Assembly: GCF_038051925.1 (NCBI RefSeq)
Contig: NZ_CP150634.1
Location: 1,736,001-1,800,000, forward strand
Length of the DNA stretch: 64,000 nt
Direction: 5' to 3'
DNA from: Methylotuvimicrobium sp. KM2
GTDB taxonomy: Bacteria > Pseudomonadota > Gammaproteobacteria > Methylococcales > Methylomonadaceae
The first letter of the stretch is position 1. The number at the start of each line of letters is the position of its first letter. Below the pieces are notes generated by a model. It did no database searches. It worked only from the letters and a program-made list of their open reading frames with translations, and was not told the DNA's origin. Made by a program: the position numbers and the translations under genes. Below, piece by piece: positions 63,985 through 64,000 of this stretch.

Positions 63985-64000
63985 ACACAGCCAGCTCCAT
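63985..64000. repeat. Start of a family C core at the window end
   Basis: CAGCCAGCTCCAT matches the left part of GCCAGCTCCATGCTGGC at 10962-10978; cut by the window. Confidence 0.4.

Overview
The window looks like a chromosome segment of a gammaproteobacterial methanotroph of the Methylomicrobium/Methylotuvimicrobium type. Formaldehyde-activating enzyme (fae), methenyl-H4MPT cyclohydrolase (mch), beta-RFAP synthase and several cofactor-assembly genes for tetrahydromethanopterin and a methanofuran-like carrier sit beside clearly gammaproteobacterial housekeeping genes (4.5S RNA-dnaX-ybaB-recR, tcdA, ABC-F yheS, ndh). The species assignment is an inference; no 16S gene or methane monooxygenase is present.

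Layout. 1-4.3 kb: 5'-truncated PhzF-family gene, then a minus-strand trio of formate/nitrite channel, fused PP2C phosphatase/Ser-Thr kinase, and cyanase. 4.8-12.6 kb: minus-strand membrane, stress and energy genes (DUF389, TM2, UspA, ABC-F, YcxB-like, type II NADH dehydrogenase). 13.2-19.2 kb (+): receiver-GGDEF protein, a nucleotidyltransferase, a HAD phosphatase, then a compact ba3-like terminal oxidase operon (a 50-residue membrane peptide, CuA subunit II, subunit I, dihaem cytochrome c). 19.9-31.2 kb: C1 cofactor region with MfnF-like and MfnD-like genes, a divergent HisA-like gene, a penicillin-acylase-family gene, and the run mptG-like / ATP-grasp / mch / RimK-like / CitG-like / fae. 31.5-38.6 kb: P2-type cation ATPase, then SulP transporter, tandem UspA and beta-carbonic anhydrase. 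39.9-50.1 kb: two-component pair, a DUF3300 protein, and a TetR-TolC-adaptor-RND efflux operon. 50.4-53.7 kb: LuxR-type regulator, an orphan PhoQ-like kinase, a small hypothetical gene. 54.5-60.1 kb: SRP RNA, dnaX, ybaB, recR, HIT, cysK, TatD-like, tcdA. 60.3-63.8 kb: HtpX-like protease, AspT/YidE-like transporter, unknown membrane protein.

The most unusual feature is the density and nesting of short non-coding repeats in the gene-free gaps. I see at least six families: (A) about 180-bp elements with mirrored ATGAAG-rich ends; (B) a 65-bp hairpin element flanked by matching 4-bp direct repeats; (C/D) a MITE-like element with related about 30-bp inverted ends, in a 160-bp form (hosting the B target) and a 64-bp core-less form; (E) GTAGCCCGG...CCGGGCTAC elements; (F) GTTCCCA...TGGGAAC elements; and 7-bp (AAAGATG)n arrays. 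Some have entered coding ends (tcdA, the nucleotidyltransferase). B sits inside C at one conserved position in three copies, which suggests hierarchical mobile or duplicating units with no transposase in this window.
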